The position numbers were made by a program, and so were the translations under genes. Of a stretch of DNA of 64,000 bases, positions 40,498-49,981 are shown piece after piece. Source of the DNA: Fluviicoccus sp. (GTDB lineage Bacteria > Pseudomonadota > Gammaproteobacteria > Pseudomonadales > Moraxellaceae); NCBI RefSeq assembly GCF_030646115.1, contig NZ_JAUSMX010000014.1, positions 154,976-218,975 on the forward strand, read 5' to 3'. Every line of letters begins with the position of its first letter. The stretch's first letter is position 1. Below the pieces are notes generated by a model. That model made no database searches. It saw only the letters and a program-made list of their open reading frames with translations, and was not told the origin of the DNA.

Positions 40498-40944
40498 ATG
40501 CGTTTCATCCTCTGGCTGGTACTGGCTTTTGCCGCCAACATCGCCAGCGCCTTTGAGGCCATCACCGAGGCTGATGTACGCGCCTTCCTGGACCAGCAAG
40601 CCACCCATGTCATGCATAAGGATATCGAGCCCCTGATGTCCCTGTTCGCGCCGGAATACCGCCATCTGCTGCCACGCGATAACCGTGAAATCACCCTTGA
40701 TGAATACCGCAAGATCCAGAATGCCAATTTCATGGTCGCCAAACTGATCCTCAACACCATTGAATTGCGACAGATTCAGTTGCGGGAAGACGGCAAGCAG
40801 GCCATTATCCGCACCCACAACCGCAGTCGTTTCCTGATTCAGGTCAAAGAGAAGCAGAGCCTGATTGAACAGAATGAGGATTTGGTGGGCGAGCTGGTGC
40901 TGCGTGACGGCCGCATCGTCTACCTGAATACGGAAAAATTATGA
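40498..40944 (+). CDS. Secreted NTF2-like protein in the fabH position
   Basis: A 148-aa protein. ATG 40498 lies one base after the plsX stop and starts a signal peptide (MRFILWLVLAFAANIASA, then FEAITE). The mature part, with VRAFLDQQATHVMHKDIEPLMSLF split around residue 35 and LDEYRKIQNANFMVAKLILNT after it, looks like the NTF2/SnoaL cone fold of small secreted proteins. No catalytic residues can be named. It overlaps fabD by 4 bases. In many gammaproteobacteria fabH lies between plsX and fabD; here this gene takes its place. Confidence 0.7.
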   Translation: MRFILWLVLAFAANIASAFEAITEADVRAFLDQQATHVMHKDIEPLMSLFAPEYRHLLPRDNREITLDEYRKIQNANFMVAKLILNTIELRQIQLREDGKQAIIRTHNRSRFLIQVKEKQSLIEQNEDLVGELVLRDGRIVYLNTEKL

Positions 40945-41873
40945 CTTCACTCGCTTTTGTGTTCCCCGGACAAGGCTCGCAGCAAAAGGGCATGTTGTCC
41001 GATGTCGCCGCCCGATTCCCCGTGGTAGCTGAGACTTTTGCGGAAGCCTCCGCCGCATTGGGCTTTGATCTCTGGTCGCTTTGCCAGAATGATGAAGAGG
41101 CCCTGAATCGCACCGAAAACACCCAGCCCGCCTTGTTGACCGCCGGTATTGCCTTGTGGCGCATCTGGCAGGCCGAAAACGGCGTGCAACCGTCCTTTCT
41201 GGCCGGGCATTCCCTGGGGGAGTACACGGCGCTGGTGGCGGCCGGTGTGCTGTCCCTGGCGGACGCCGTACGCCTGGTGGCCCTGCGCGGCCGCCTGATG
41301 CAGGATGCGGTTCCGGCCGGAACCGGCGCCATGGCGGCGATCCTGGGCCTGTCAGATGATGATGTCCTTGCCGCCTGTCGTGAAGCGGCTGTTGAGGGTG
41401 TGGTTGACGCGGTTAATTTCAACTCGCCTGCACAGGTTGTGATTGCCGGGGAGAAGGCAGCGGTCGAGGCCGCCATGCGGCTGGCCACCGCCAAGGGAGC
41501 CAAGCGCGCCCTGATCCTGCCGGTCAGCGTTCCATCGCATTGTTCCCTGATGAAGCCCGCTGCGGAAAAGCTGGCGGCCGCCTTGCAGGATGTGACATTT
41601 AACATGCCTGCAATCCCGGTAGTGCAGAATGTTTCCGCCCGCATCGAAGCGGACGCCGACAGCATGCGCCAGGCGCTGGTCGCCCAGTTGTACAGCCCGG
41701 TGCAGTGGGTGCGCAGTGTGGAGTGGCTGGCGGCGCAAGGTGTGACGCGCACTCTGGAGTGCGGTCCCGGCAAGGTGTTGTGCGGTTTGAACAAGCGCAT
41801 CCACAAAGGCATGGAGTGCGAGTCGCTGGAAAACGAAAGCTCACTGTTGGCCGCTTTGGCCCGTTCAGCCTGA
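40941..41873 (+). CDS. fabD: Malonyl-CoA:ACP transacylase
   Basis: Loads malonyl groups onto ACP for fatty acid synthesis. The 310-aa protein has the acyl-enzyme Ser (S91) in AGHSLGEYTALVA, the oxyanion motif FVFPGQGSQQKGM, and the catalytic His in LPVSVPSHCSLM. The start overlaps the NTF2-like gene by 4 bases. fabG follows after 14 bases. Confidence 0.97.
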   Translation: MTSLAFVFPGQGSQQKGMLSDVAARFPVVAETFAEASAALGFDLWSLCQNDEEALNRTENTQPALLTAGIALWRIWQAENGVQPSFLAGHSLGEYTALVAAGVLSLADAVRLVALRGRLMQDAVPAGTGAMAAILGLSDDDVLAACREAAVEGVVDAVNFNSPAQVVIAGEKAAVEAAMRLATAKGAKRALILPVSVPSHCSLMKPAAEKLAAALQDVTFNMPAIPVVQNVSARIEADADSMRQALVAQLYSPVQWVRSVEWLAAQGVTRTLECGPGKVLCGLNKRIHKGMECESLENESSLLAALARSA

Positions 41874-41887
41874 TCCCGGAGAGAAAG

Positions 41888-42622
41888 ATGTCACTGCAAG
41901 GAAAAGTTGCGATCGTTACCGGCGCCAGCCGCGGAATCGGCAAGGCCATTGCCGCCAAGCTGGCGGCGCAGGGCGCCATTGTCGTGGGCACGGCGACGAC
42001 CGAGGCCGGGGCCGAGGCCATTAACGCCTGGCTGTCGGAATCCGGCGGTGCGGGCATGATGCTGAACGTGGCGCAGCCCGGACAGATCGAGGCCTTTATC
42101 GACGCCGTGCAAAGCCGTTTCGGCGCGCCGCTGATCCTGGTCAACAATGCCGGGATCACCCGCGACAACTTGTTGCTCCGCATGAAGGATGCCGAGTGGG
42201 ATGACGTGATCGCCACCAACCTGACCGCCATTTTCCGGCTGTCCAAGGCCTGCCTGAAGGGCATGGGCAAGGCGCGCTGGGGCCGCATCATCAATATCAG
42301 CTCCGTGGTGGGCCTGATGGGCAATCCCGGACAAACGAATTATGCCGCTGCCAAGGCGGGTCTGGAGGGCTTCAGCCGTTCCCTGGCCCGTGAAATGGGC
42401 AGCCGCAACATTACCGTCAACAGTGTGGCCCCCGGTTTTATCGCCACCGACATGACGCATGCCTTGTCTGAAGCCCAGCAACAGGCCATGCTTTCCCAGA
42501 TTCCGGCCGGCCGTCTCGGTCAGCCTGAAGACATCGCCGAAGCCGTGGCTTTTCTGGCCGGTGATACCGCTGCTTACATTACCGGAGTGACTTTGCCGGT
42601 CAATGGCGGTATGTATATGTAA
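41888..42622 (+). CDS. fabG: 3-oxoacyl-ACP reductase
   Basis: NADPH-dependent reduction of beta-ketoacyl-ACP. The 244-aa short-chain dehydrogenase starts at ATG 41888 behind GGAGAGAAAG; the longer frame is only an upstream extension through fabD. Rossmann motif TGASRGIG, the catalytic tetrad N111, S139 (NISSVVGL), Y152 and K156 (NYAAAKAG), and the C-terminal AYITGVTLPVNGGMYM are all as in E. coli FabG. Confidence 0.98.
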   Translation: MSLQGKVAIVTGASRGIGKAIAAKLAAQGAIVVGTATTEAGAEAINAWLSESGGAGMMLNVAQPGQIEAFIDAVQSRFGAPLILVNNAGITRDNLLLRMKDAEWDDVIATNLTAIFRLSKACLKGMGKARWGRIINISSVVGLMGNPGQTNYAAAKAGLEGFSRSLAREMGSRNITVNSVAPGFIATDMTHALSEAQQQAMLSQIPAGRLGQPEDIAEAVAFLAGDTAAYITGVTLPVNGGMYM

Positions 42623-42651
42623 TTCTTTTTACCAAACGGCCTAAAAGGATG

Positions 42652-42681
42652 TTGCTACCCGAGCACGGCCTTCAATAAACT
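42652..42681 (+). promoter_or_regulatory. Probable acpP promoter
   Basis: TTGCTA (42652-42657), 18 bases, TAAACT (42676-42681). It lies 66 bases before the acpP start, in the fabG-acpP gap. An own promoter is expected because ACP is needed in far larger amounts than the enzymes around it. Confidence 0.55.
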
Positions 42682-42690
42682 AGCAGCGCT

Positions 42691-42717
42691 GTCCGGCGGC
42701 ATGAAGATGCCCCGGAC
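42691..42717 (+). promoter_or_regulatory. 5' stem-loop of the acpP leader
   Basis: GTCCGGCGGCAT (42691-42702) pairs with ATGCCCCGGAC (42707-42717) around the loop GAAG, with one bulged C. It begins only about two or three bases after the predicted transcript start and ends before the Shine-Dalgarno AGAGGAGAG. Hairpins at the extreme 5' end are known to stabilise abundant mRNAs such as ompA. Confidence 0.5.
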
Positions 42718-42746
42718 ATCGAGACCACCCCCAGAGGAGAGACAAA

Positions 42747-42983
42747 GTGAGCACTATCGAAGAACGCGTCAAGAAGATCGTAGCCGAACAGTTGGGCGTA
42801 AAGCTGGAGGACGTGAAGAACGAGTCCTCTTTCGTGGACGATCTGGGCGCCGATTCCCTGGACACCGTTGAGTTGGTGATGGCTCTCGAAGAGGAATTCG
42901 AGACTGAGATTCCTGATGAAGAAGCCGAGAAGATCGGTACGGTTCAGTCTGCCATTGACTACATTGTTGGCAACGCCAAGTAA
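42747..42983 (+). CDS. acpP: Acyl carrier protein
   Basis: The 78-aa carrier of fatty acyl intermediates. The phosphopantetheine serine is S37 in [18 protein letters not shown]. Charge and length are typical. It starts with GTG (42747) behind a strong AGAGGAGAG; most acpP genes use ATG. A terminator follows the gene, so excess short acpP message is likely, with read-through into fabF. Confidence 0.98.
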   Translation: MSTIEERVKKIVAEQLGVKLEDVKNESSFVDDLGADSLDTVELVMALEEEFETEIPDEEAEKIGTVQSAIDYIVGNAK

Positions 42984-43009
42984 AACCGGTGTTGTGAAGC
43001 AGTCGAAAG

Positions 43010-43046
43010 CCGCAGCCCGCATTCGCGGGTCATGCGGTTTTTTTTT
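43010..43046 (+). terminator. Terminator after acpP
   Basis: CCGCA-G-CCCGC, loop ATTC, GCGGG-TCA-TGCGG, then nine T (43038-43046). It would end most acpP transcripts before fabF. Confidence 0.8.
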
Positions 43047-43128
43047 GCCGGTGTTGCCGGGTGGGCGGTCTGATTGACAGGCCGGATCACGCTGGTTGCG
43101 GATTGTTGCTGAAAATCGAGGTTCTAAC

Positions 43129-44367
43129 ATGAGTCGACGTCGTGTCGTGGTTACGGGAATGGGCATGGTGACCTGCCTGGGTCGGGATGTAGCCTCGACC
43201 TGGGAAGGCATTCTGGCCGGACGCAGCGGCATCAGCACCATTGATCATTTTGACGCGAGCCTATACAAGACCCGTTTCGCCGGGATCGTCCGCGACTTCG
43301 ATGCCGAATCCGCCATGCCCGCCAAGGAATTGCGGCGCTATGACGAGTTCATGCATTACGGCATGTCCGCCGGAGTCCAGGCAATGCAGGATGCCGGGCT
43401 CGAAGTCACCGCCGGTAATGCCGGACGCATCGGCGTGGCCATCGGGGCGGGTATCGGCGGCATCAGCACCATTGAGCGCAATTACGACATCCTGCTCAAG
43501 GATGGTCCCAACAAGATTTCCCCGTTTTTCGTGCCCGGCTCCATCGTCAATCTGGCGGCGGGACTGCTGGCCATCCGTTTCGGCCTGAAGGGGCCGAACC
43601 TGGCGCTGGCCACAGCCTGCACCACCGCAACCCATTGCATCGGGCTGGCGGCGCGCCTGATTGCTTACGGTGACGCCGATGTCATGGTGGCGGGCGGGGC
43701 GGAAAAAGGTTCGTCGCCGCTGGGCATGGCCGGTTTTGCCGCTGCCCGCGCCCTGTCTACCCGCAACGACAATCCCCAGGCCGCCAGTCGCCCCTTTGAC
43801 AAGGATCGCGACGGGTTTGTGCTGGGAGACGGCGCCGGGGTGCTGGTGGTGGAGGAGTATGAGCACGCCAAGGCGCGCGGCGCCAAAATCTATGCGGAAC
43901 TGGTTGGTTTCGGCATGAGTGACGATGCTTTCCATGTGACTGCGCCGACCGAATCCGGAGAAGGGGCGGCCGCGTCCATGCGCAATGCCTTGCGGGACGC
44001 CGGTATTGATCCTTCTGCGGTGGATTACATCAATGCCCATGGCACCAGCACCCCGGCCGGTGATGTGGCGGAGTCGAAAGCGATTGAAGCGGTGTTCGGC
44101 GAGCATGCCGGGCGCGTGGCGGTCAGTTCCACGAAATCCATGATCGGCCACCTGCTGGGTGCGGCCGGTGGCGTGGAGGCTATTTTCAGCGTGCTGGCTA
44201 TCCGGGACAACATCGCACCGCCCACCATCAATCTGGACAATCCCGATCCGGAGTGCCGTCTGGATTATGTCCCCAATAAGGCCCGGTCCATGAAGATTGA
44301 TGTGACACTGTCAAACTCCTTCGGCTTTGGCGGCACCAACGGTACACTGGCCTTCCGCCGCATCTGA
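43129..44367 (+). CDS. fabF: 3-oxoacyl-ACP synthase II (beta-ketoacyl synthase)
   Basis: Elongating condensing enzyme of fatty acid synthesis. The 412-aa protein starts at ATG 43129 ([18 protein letters not shown]). The C-H-H triad is present: C164 in [13 protein letters not shown], His in [13 protein letters not shown], and His in [15 protein letters not shown]. No fabH is in the operon; initiation must be handled by another enzyme elsewhere. pabC follows with a gap of 26 bases. Confidence 0.97.
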   Translation: MSRRRVVVTGMGMVTCLGRDVASTWEGILAGRSGISTIDHFDASLYKTRFAGIVRDFDAESAMPAKELRRYDEFMHYGMSAGVQAMQDAGLEVTAGNAGRIGVAIGAGIGGISTIERNYDILLKDGPNKISPFFVPGSIVNLAAGLLAIRFGLKGPNLALATACTTATHCIGLAARLIAYGDADVMVAGGAEKGSSPLGMAGFAAARALSTRNDNPQAASRPFDKDRDGFVLGDGAGVLVVEEYEHAKARGAKIYAELVGFGMSDDAFHVTAPTESGEGAAASMRNALRDAGIDPSAVDYINAHGTSTPAGDVAESKAIEAVFGEHAGRVAVSSTKSMIGHLLGAAGGVEAIFSVLAIRDNIAPPTINLDNPDPECRLDYVPNKARSMKIDVTLSNSFGFGGTNGTLAFRRI

Positions 44368-44393
44368 CCGGCCTGCAAGGCCAGGTGACATTT

Positions 44394-45218
44394 ATGCTGA
44401 TGGCTGTCTGGCTAAACGGCTCCCCGATCAACGGTTTGCCCACCGGTGACCGGGGTTTTGCCTATGGCGACGGGCATTTCACCACCTTGCCGGTGCGCGA
44501 CGGATCGCCCGTGCTGTTAAGCTATCACTGGCAGCGCTTGCTGGCGGCCTGTCAGGCATTCGGCATTCCGGTCAACCGGTTTCCGGACTGGCAACGGGAC
44601 TTCCTGCGTTTTGCAGCCGCTTACCCCAATGCCACCGCCAAGATCGTGATTACCCGCGGGCGTGGGGGACGCGGATACCTGCCTGACGAAACGGCCGAGC
44701 CTCATTGTTATTTCATGGCCTGGCCGGTGACGGCGCACTCCCGTGATCATCAGCACGGAATTGACAGCGGGGTGTTGAAGGGCGTGCTCGGCTTGAATCC
44801 CCTGACGGCCGGTCACAAGCATCTGAACCGCCTGGAACAAGTGATGCTGCGGCGTGAGCTGGCTGAAACCCCGTTTCCGGAAGCGGTGGTTTGTGACCTC
44901 AACGGCGATGTGACGGAGGGGGTCTTCAGCAACCTTTTCCTGGTCAAGGACCAGCTACTGTATACCCCGCCCCTGACTTCAGCCGGGGTGGCGGGGGTCA
45001 TGCGCGCTTTTTTGATGGATTACCTGCACAGCTTGCAGCACACGGTCCGGGTTCTGACTTTAAGGGTTGAACACCTGGAACAGGCCGACGAGCTCTTTTT
45101 TTGTAACAGCCTTTACGGGATTTGGCCAGTGCGCCGCTTCAACGGCCAACCGATGCCGGCCAATCCTGTGACCCAACGCTTGCAGTTTCACCTTCAAAAT
45201 GCCCGAATTACCGCCTAA
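44394..45218 (+). CDS. pabC: Aminodeoxychorismate lyase
   Basis: A 274-aa PLP fold-type IV enzyme that makes p-aminobenzoate for folate. Start ATG 44394 has AGGTGA five bases upstream; ATG 44400 is a less likely alternative. Landmarks are GDRGFAYGDGHFTT, the PLP lysine in TAGHKHLNRLEQV, and the C-terminal GDVTEGVFSNLFLV. Its 3' end overlaps mltG by 20 bases. The fabF-pabC-mltG-tmk-holB run is common in gammaproteobacteria. Confidence 0.93.
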   Translation: MLMAVWLNGSPINGLPTGDRGFAYGDGHFTTLPVRDGSPVLLSYHWQRLLAACQAFGIPVNRFPDWQRDFLRFAAAYPNATAKIVITRGRGGRGYLPDETAEPHCYFMAWPVTAHSRDHQHGIDSGVLKGVLGLNPLTAGHKHLNRLEQVMLRRELAETPFPEAVVCDLNGDVTEGVFSNLFLVKDQLLYTPPLTSAGVAGVMRAFLMDYLHSLQHTVRVLTLRVEHLEQADELFFCNSLYGIWPVRRFNGQPMPANPVTQRLQFHLQNARITA

Positions 45219-46419
45219 AAAAACAACCCGCCGCCCATCGGCCAAAAAGAACACCGGTACGGGCGCCGCCACACCGCGTCAGCGCAAACCGGCTGCTCCG
45301 AAAGACCCGGATGCCAAGCCCCGCGCCCCGCGTGTGCGCAGCGCTGCCGGACCGGCAACCCGACGCAAGCGGCCCGCCCCGAAGAAAACCGGCGGGCCGT
45401 TTTTGCCCCTGATGGCAGGGCTGTTCCTGTCCCTGGTGCTGGCGACGCTGCTGTGGGTGTGGATGGGCCTGTTCAGCGCCCTGGACCTGCCCAAAGAAGG
45501 TTACCGGTTGCGGGTGGAGCGCGGCAGCGGTTATCAGGCGGCATTTGACCGGCTGGAGCAGGATGGCTGGCTGCGCAATCGCGTGTTGGCCAAGGCCTAC
45601 TTCCGCACCTTGAGCCCGCGCACCCTTAAAATGGGGGTGTACCAGTTCCAGCCCGGCATAAGCCTGGCCGGCATGTTGCGGCAACTGGCCCAAGGCGAAG
45701 GCCAGATCGTCACCCGCATTACCGTGATTGAGGGCACGACTTTCGCTAAGCTGCGCGAGCAACTGGCGGCCAATCCCGAACTGACCCAGACTCTCAAGGG
45801 GCAGAGTGACAGCCAGATCATGTCGCTGATGGGCAGCGCCGTCACCAACCCGGAAGGGCTGTTTGCGCCGGATACCTATGTCTTCATGCCCGGTGACAGC
45901 GACGAGCTGGTGTTGCGCAAGCTGTATGACCAGCAACAAGCGGTGTTGCGCAAAGCCTGGGCCCAGCGCAGTCCCGGACTGCCTTACCGTTCGCCGTATG
46001 AGGCGCTGATCATGGCCTCCATAGTCGAGAAGGAAACCGGCAACGCCTCGGAGCGTCCGCAGATTGCCGGGCTGTTCATCCGCCGGTTGCAGCAAGGCAT
46101 GCGGCTGCAAACCGACCCGACCGTCATCTACGGGATGGGTGCGGCCTATGCCGGCAACCTGCGCAAGGTCGACTTGATGACCCCGACGCCTTACAACACC
46201 TATCGCATAAACGGCCTGCCGCCGACGCCCATTGCCTTGCCGGGCAAGGCGGCGATTGAGGCCGCCCTGAACCCTGCGCCGGGCGACAGCCTGTATTTTG
46301 TGGCGCGGGGGGATGGCAGCGGCACCCATATCTTCAGCCCCGACCTGAAGACGCATAATGAGGCCGTGCGCGCCTATCTTGAAAATTCCCGGCGGCGGCA
46401 GGCTTCGCCGTCGCCCTGA
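45199..46419 (+). CDS. mltG: Endolytic transglycosylase MltG with basic N-terminal extension
   Basis: Cuts nascent peptidoglycan strands next to the synthases and so sets chain length. The 406-aa protein has one membrane helix at about residues 72-95, a LysM-like domain (about 110-160) and the YceG catalytic domain with the Glu in ALIMASIVEKETGNASERP and the end motif YNTYRINGLPPTPIALPG. An unusual stretch of about 70 residues, rich in Lys, Arg, Pro and Ala, precedes the helix on the cytoplasmic side; most MltG proteins have only a few residues there. The gene overlaps pabC by 20 bases, so coupled translation is likely. An internal start close to the helix is possible. Confidence 0.93.
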   Translation: MPELPPKKTTRRPSAKKNTGTGAATPRQRKPAAPKDPDAKPRAPRVRSAAGPATRRKRPAPKKTGGPFLPLMAGLFLSLVLATLLWVWMGLFSALDLPKEGYRLRVERGSGYQAAFDRLEQDGWLRNRVLAKAYFRTLSPRTLKMGVYQFQPGISLAGMLRQLAQGEGQIVTRITVIEGTTFAKLREQLAANPELTQTLKGQSDSQIMSLMGSAVTNPEGLFAPDTYVFMPGDSDELVLRKLYDQQQAVLRKAWAQRSPGLPYRSPYEALIMASIVEKETGNASERPQIAGLFIRRLQQGMRLQTDPTVIYGMGAAYAGNLRKVDLMTPTPYNTYRINGLPPTPIALPGKAAIEAALNPAPGDSLYFVARGDGSGTHIFSPDLKTHNEAVRAYLENSRRRQASPSP

Positions 46420-47070
<651 letters not shown>

Positions 47071-47073
47071 CCC

Positions 47074-48063
47074 ATGGCGCATTTTCAGCCTTACCCGTGG
47101 CATGACGCCGCCTGGCAGCGCCTGACGGACTTGCAGTCCCGTCAACGCCTGCCGCATGCCCTGGTGCTGAGCGGCCCGGCAGGCACCGGCAAAACGGCGT
47201 TGGCCGAATCGCTGGCGGCATTGCTGTTTTGTGCCGCCCCTAAGGACAACAAGCCTTGCGGTGGCTGCAAGGGCTGTTTGCTGTGGAAGGCCGATACTCA
47301 CCCCGATTGCCACCGTTTGACCCCGCTGACCGATGAAAAAACCGGCAAGACCAGCAAGGTCATCAAGGTGGACCAGGTGCGGTCGCTGCTGGGTTTCCTG
47401 TCCAAGTCGGCGCAACTGGGCGGCTGGCGGATTGCCATGATTGAACCGGCGGATACCCTGAACGTCAACGCCGCCAACAGTTTGCTGAAAACACTGGAAG
47501 AGCCGGGCGAGCGGACGCTGATCCTGTTGCTGACCGACCAGCCGCTGGCCTTGCTGCCCACCATCCGCAGCCGTTGCCAAACGGTGCCGCTGGGTGTTCC
47601 GGAGCGGGCGCAGGCTGTCTCTTGGCTGGCGTCACGGCTGGAGACGCCGGAGCAGGCCGGTTTGTTGCTGTCGCTCAGCCAGGGCGCGCCGCTGGCCGGG
47701 CTGGCGCTGGCGAAGCAGGAGGTGTTCCGGCAGCGCGAAGACTTGGCCAAGCGTCTGCTGGCGGTGGCGACCGGTCGTTCCGGCGCCTTGTCGGCCTCCA
47801 CGGCCTCGCAGAAATTACCGGCACAGGATTTCTGGTTCTGGCTGTACGGATTCTGCGCGGATATCCATCTGATGAGCAGTCAAGTGCAAGGTGCTATCAA
47901 AAATACGGATTTGTTGCCTATAATCCGGCAACTGGCCGACGCCTTGGGCGGCCGCCGGGCGCTGGAGTTGCAAGCCCTGTGCGTGGAAAACCAGCGACTG
48001 CTGACTGCCAATATTCAGGCGGGCCTGCTTCAGGACCGCTTCTGGGAACAAACAAGAGGGTAA
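47074..48063 (+). CDS. holB: DNA polymerase III delta' subunit
   Basis: Part of the clamp loader. The 329-aa protein has a P-loop-like LSGPAGTGKTALAESL, the zinc module CGGCKGCLLWKADTHPDC, and the SRC motif in TIRSRCQTVPLG. The C-terminal collar domain is variable, as usual. It lies 3 bases after tmk and 4 bases before pilZ. Confidence 0.95.
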   Translation: MAHFQPYPWHDAAWQRLTDLQSRQRLPHALVLSGPAGTGKTALAESLAALLFCAAPKDNKPCGGCKGCLLWKADTHPDCHRLTPLTDEKTGKTSKVIKVDQVRSLLGFLSKSAQLGGWRIAMIEPADTLNVNAANSLLKTLEEPGERTLILLLTDQPLALLPTIRSRCQTVPLGVPERAQAVSWLASRLETPEQAGLLLSLSQGAPLAGLALAKQEVFRQREDLAKRLLAVATGRSGALSASTASQKLPAQDFWFWLYGFCADIHLMSSQVQGAIKNTDLLPIIRQLADALGGRRALELQALCVENQRLLTANIQAGLLQDRFWEQTRG

Positions 48064-48067
48064 TAAC

Positions 48068-48409
48068 ATGTTGCCACGCGGAGCGGGTATCCTGAGCCTG
48101 GTCATCAAGGACAAGGCTCAGCTGTATGTCAGTTACATGCCGTTCATCAAGGGCGGTGCGCTTTTCATTCCCAGCAACCGCCCGACCCGTCTGGGTGAAG
48201 AGATCTTTGTGGTGGTGACGCTGCCTGATGATGCCGAGAAGCTGCCCGTGACCGGCAAGGTGGTGTGGGTCAACCATCGCAACCAGGGCCAGCGCCCGGC
48301 CGGTTTCGGCATCCAGCTGGCCGGTGAGGGCGGTGATCCCTGCCGCCGCAAGATCGAAGCGCAGCTGGGCGGCGCGCTCCAGGCGGATCGTCCCACCTAC
48401 ACCATGTAA
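48068..48409 (+). CDS. pilZ: Type IV pilus assembly PilZ domain protein
   Basis: A 113-aa cytoplasmic protein of the Pseudomonas PilZ type, needed for pilus biogenesis through PilB and FimX. LSLVIKDKAQLYVSYMPFI starts the domain; the c-di-GMP RxxxR motif of true receptors is absent, as in P. aeruginosa PilZ (which does not bind c-di-GMP). The position between holB and tatD is the same as in Pseudomonas. Confidence 0.93.
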   Translation: MLPRGAGILSLVIKDKAQLYVSYMPFIKGGALFIPSNRPTRLGEEIFVVVTLPDDAEKLPVTGKVVWVNHRNQGQRPAGFGIQLAGEGGDPCRRKIEAQLGGALQADRPTYTM

Positions 48410-48478
48410 TCCATGGCGGTCGTCTCCGGGGAAGGGAGGGCGGCCGCCGGCTTCAGTCATTCCGGAAAAAACGCGCCT

Positions 48479-49255
48479 ATGTTTATCGATTCACACTGTC
48501 ATCTGGACCGGCTGGACCTGAAATCCTATGCCGGGGATCTCGACATGGCGCTGGAGGCCGCCCGCGCCGCCGGTGTCCGCCGTTTCCTGACAGTGAGTGT
48601 GGATCTGGAAACCTTCCCCGTGCTGCGCGCCTTGGCCGAGAAGCATGCCGATGTCTATGCCTCCGTAGGCGTGCATCCGTCCGAAGAACTGCCTGCGGAA
48701 TCCGAGCCGACCGCCGACCTGCTGTGCCAACTGGCGGATCATGATCGCGTCATCGCCATTGGCGAGTCCGGGCTGGATTACTACTATCACCCCGAACACA
48801 AGGCAGCGCAGCAGCGGCGCTTTGCCGCGCATATTGAAGCCGGCCGCCGCACCGGCAAGCCGCTGATTGTGCATACCCGCGACGCCCGCGCCGACACCAT
48901 CGGCCTGTTGAAGGAGTGCGGGGCGGAGAAGGGCATCCTGCATTGCTTCACCGAGGACTGGGATACCGCCCGCGCCGGTATTGAACTGGGCTTTTATGTG
49001 TCGATGTCGGGCATTGTCAGTTTCAACAACGCCGAATCGCTGCGGGAGGTGGCCCGGCAACTGCCGCTGGACCGCCTGCTGATTGAAACGGATGCCCCCT
49101 ATCTGGCCCCGGTGCCTTACCGGGGCAAAAAGAACGAACCGCGTTACCTGCCCGCCGTGGCGGAAGCCGTGGCGAAAGCGCGCGGCATGACGGTCGAAGC
49201 CGTGGCCGAGGCCACGACCCGCAACTTCAATACCCTGTTCGGATTGCCGCAATGA
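48479..49255 (+). CDS. tatD: TatD family 3'-5' DNase/hydrolase
   Basis: A 258-aa TIM-barrel metal-dependent nuclease. The ligands are in FIDSHCHLD (HxH), IGESGLDYYYH (E), LIVHTRDARAD (H), HCFTEDWDTA (H) and LIETDAPYLAPVPYRGK (D). The start ATG 48479 fits the family; the open frame from 48413 is upstream extension only. It overlaps the TetR-type gene by 4 bases. Confidence 0.94.
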   Translation: MFIDSHCHLDRLDLKSYAGDLDMALEAARAAGVRRFLTVSVDLETFPVLRALAEKHADVYASVGVHPSEELPAESEPTADLLCQLADHDRVIAIGESGLDYYYHPEHKAAQQRRFAAHIEAGRRTGKPLIVHTRDARADTIGLLKECGAEKGILHCFTEDWDTARAGIELGFYVSMSGIVSFNNAESLREVARQLPLDRLLIETDAPYLAPVPYRGKKNEPRYLPAVAEAVAKARGMTVEAVAEATTRNFNTLFGLPQ

Positions 49256-49851
49256 CCACCCGCCAGGCGGCGTTCCGGGCGCGGGAGCAGGCTATCCTGC
49301 AGGCGGCGGAAGCATTGCTGCTGGAATTGGGTGACGAGTCAATCACCATTGAGATGATTGCCGAGCGGGTGGGCATTGCCAAGGGCACCATCTACAAGCA
49401 TTTCCAGAGCAAGGATGAGCTGATCCTGCAGTTACTGATTGCCTATGAGACCGGTCTGGCCGAGGAGATGCACCGCGCCATCGCCACCGGCGACGTGCCG
49501 CAGGTACTGCAGGCCTACTTTACCTACCGGCTGTCTTCCCCCGAAAAACACTTGCTGTTTGAACGTCTGGAAAACCGTCTGGCGGCAACGCGGCGCACCC
49601 TGCGTCCGTATTTTGCGCGCCTGTATTTCATCCGCAAAAGCCATTTGCGTGACGTGATGCCGCTGGTGGCGGAATTCCTCAAGGCCAATGGCAGCGCCAT
49701 GACCCCCCGCGATTATCTGAGCGCGGTGTGGGCGATGGTGCAGGGCAGTGCCGCCATTCTCCATTCCACGTTCTATCAGCGCTACCTCGGCGACCGTCAG
49801 GCCTTGCTGGCGGCCATGCTGCAGACCGTACAGGGATTGGGGCGAACATAA
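49252..49851 (+). CDS. TetR family transcriptional regulator
   Basis: A 199-aa repressor-type protein. The N-terminal helix-turn-helix is seen in ITIEMIAERVGIAKGTIYKHF. The C-terminal part, probably the ligand pocket, is all-helical. It overlaps tatD by 4 bases, so it belongs to the end of the operon. The ligand and the target genes are unknown; the close homologue in Pseudomonas lies in the same place. Confidence 0.88.
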   Translation: MTTRQAAFRAREQAILQAAEALLLELGDESITIEMIAERVGIAKGTIYKHFQSKDELILQLLIAYETGLAEEMHRAIATGDVPQVLQAYFTYRLSSPEKHLLFERLENRLAATRRTLRPYFARLYFIRKSHLRDVMPLVAEFLKANGSAMTPRDYLSAVWAMVQGSAAILHSTFYQRYLGDRQALLAAMLQTVQGLGRT

Positions 49852-49981
49852 AGCATCCGCCGCCCGCCCTGCGTGTCGCTGATCTGTCCCATACCCCGCC
49901 CCGTACAAAACCTCCGATAATCCGCGCTGGACAATCCATCCACGGTGCGTATCATGCGCACAGTTTTCACGGGAGTCGGGC

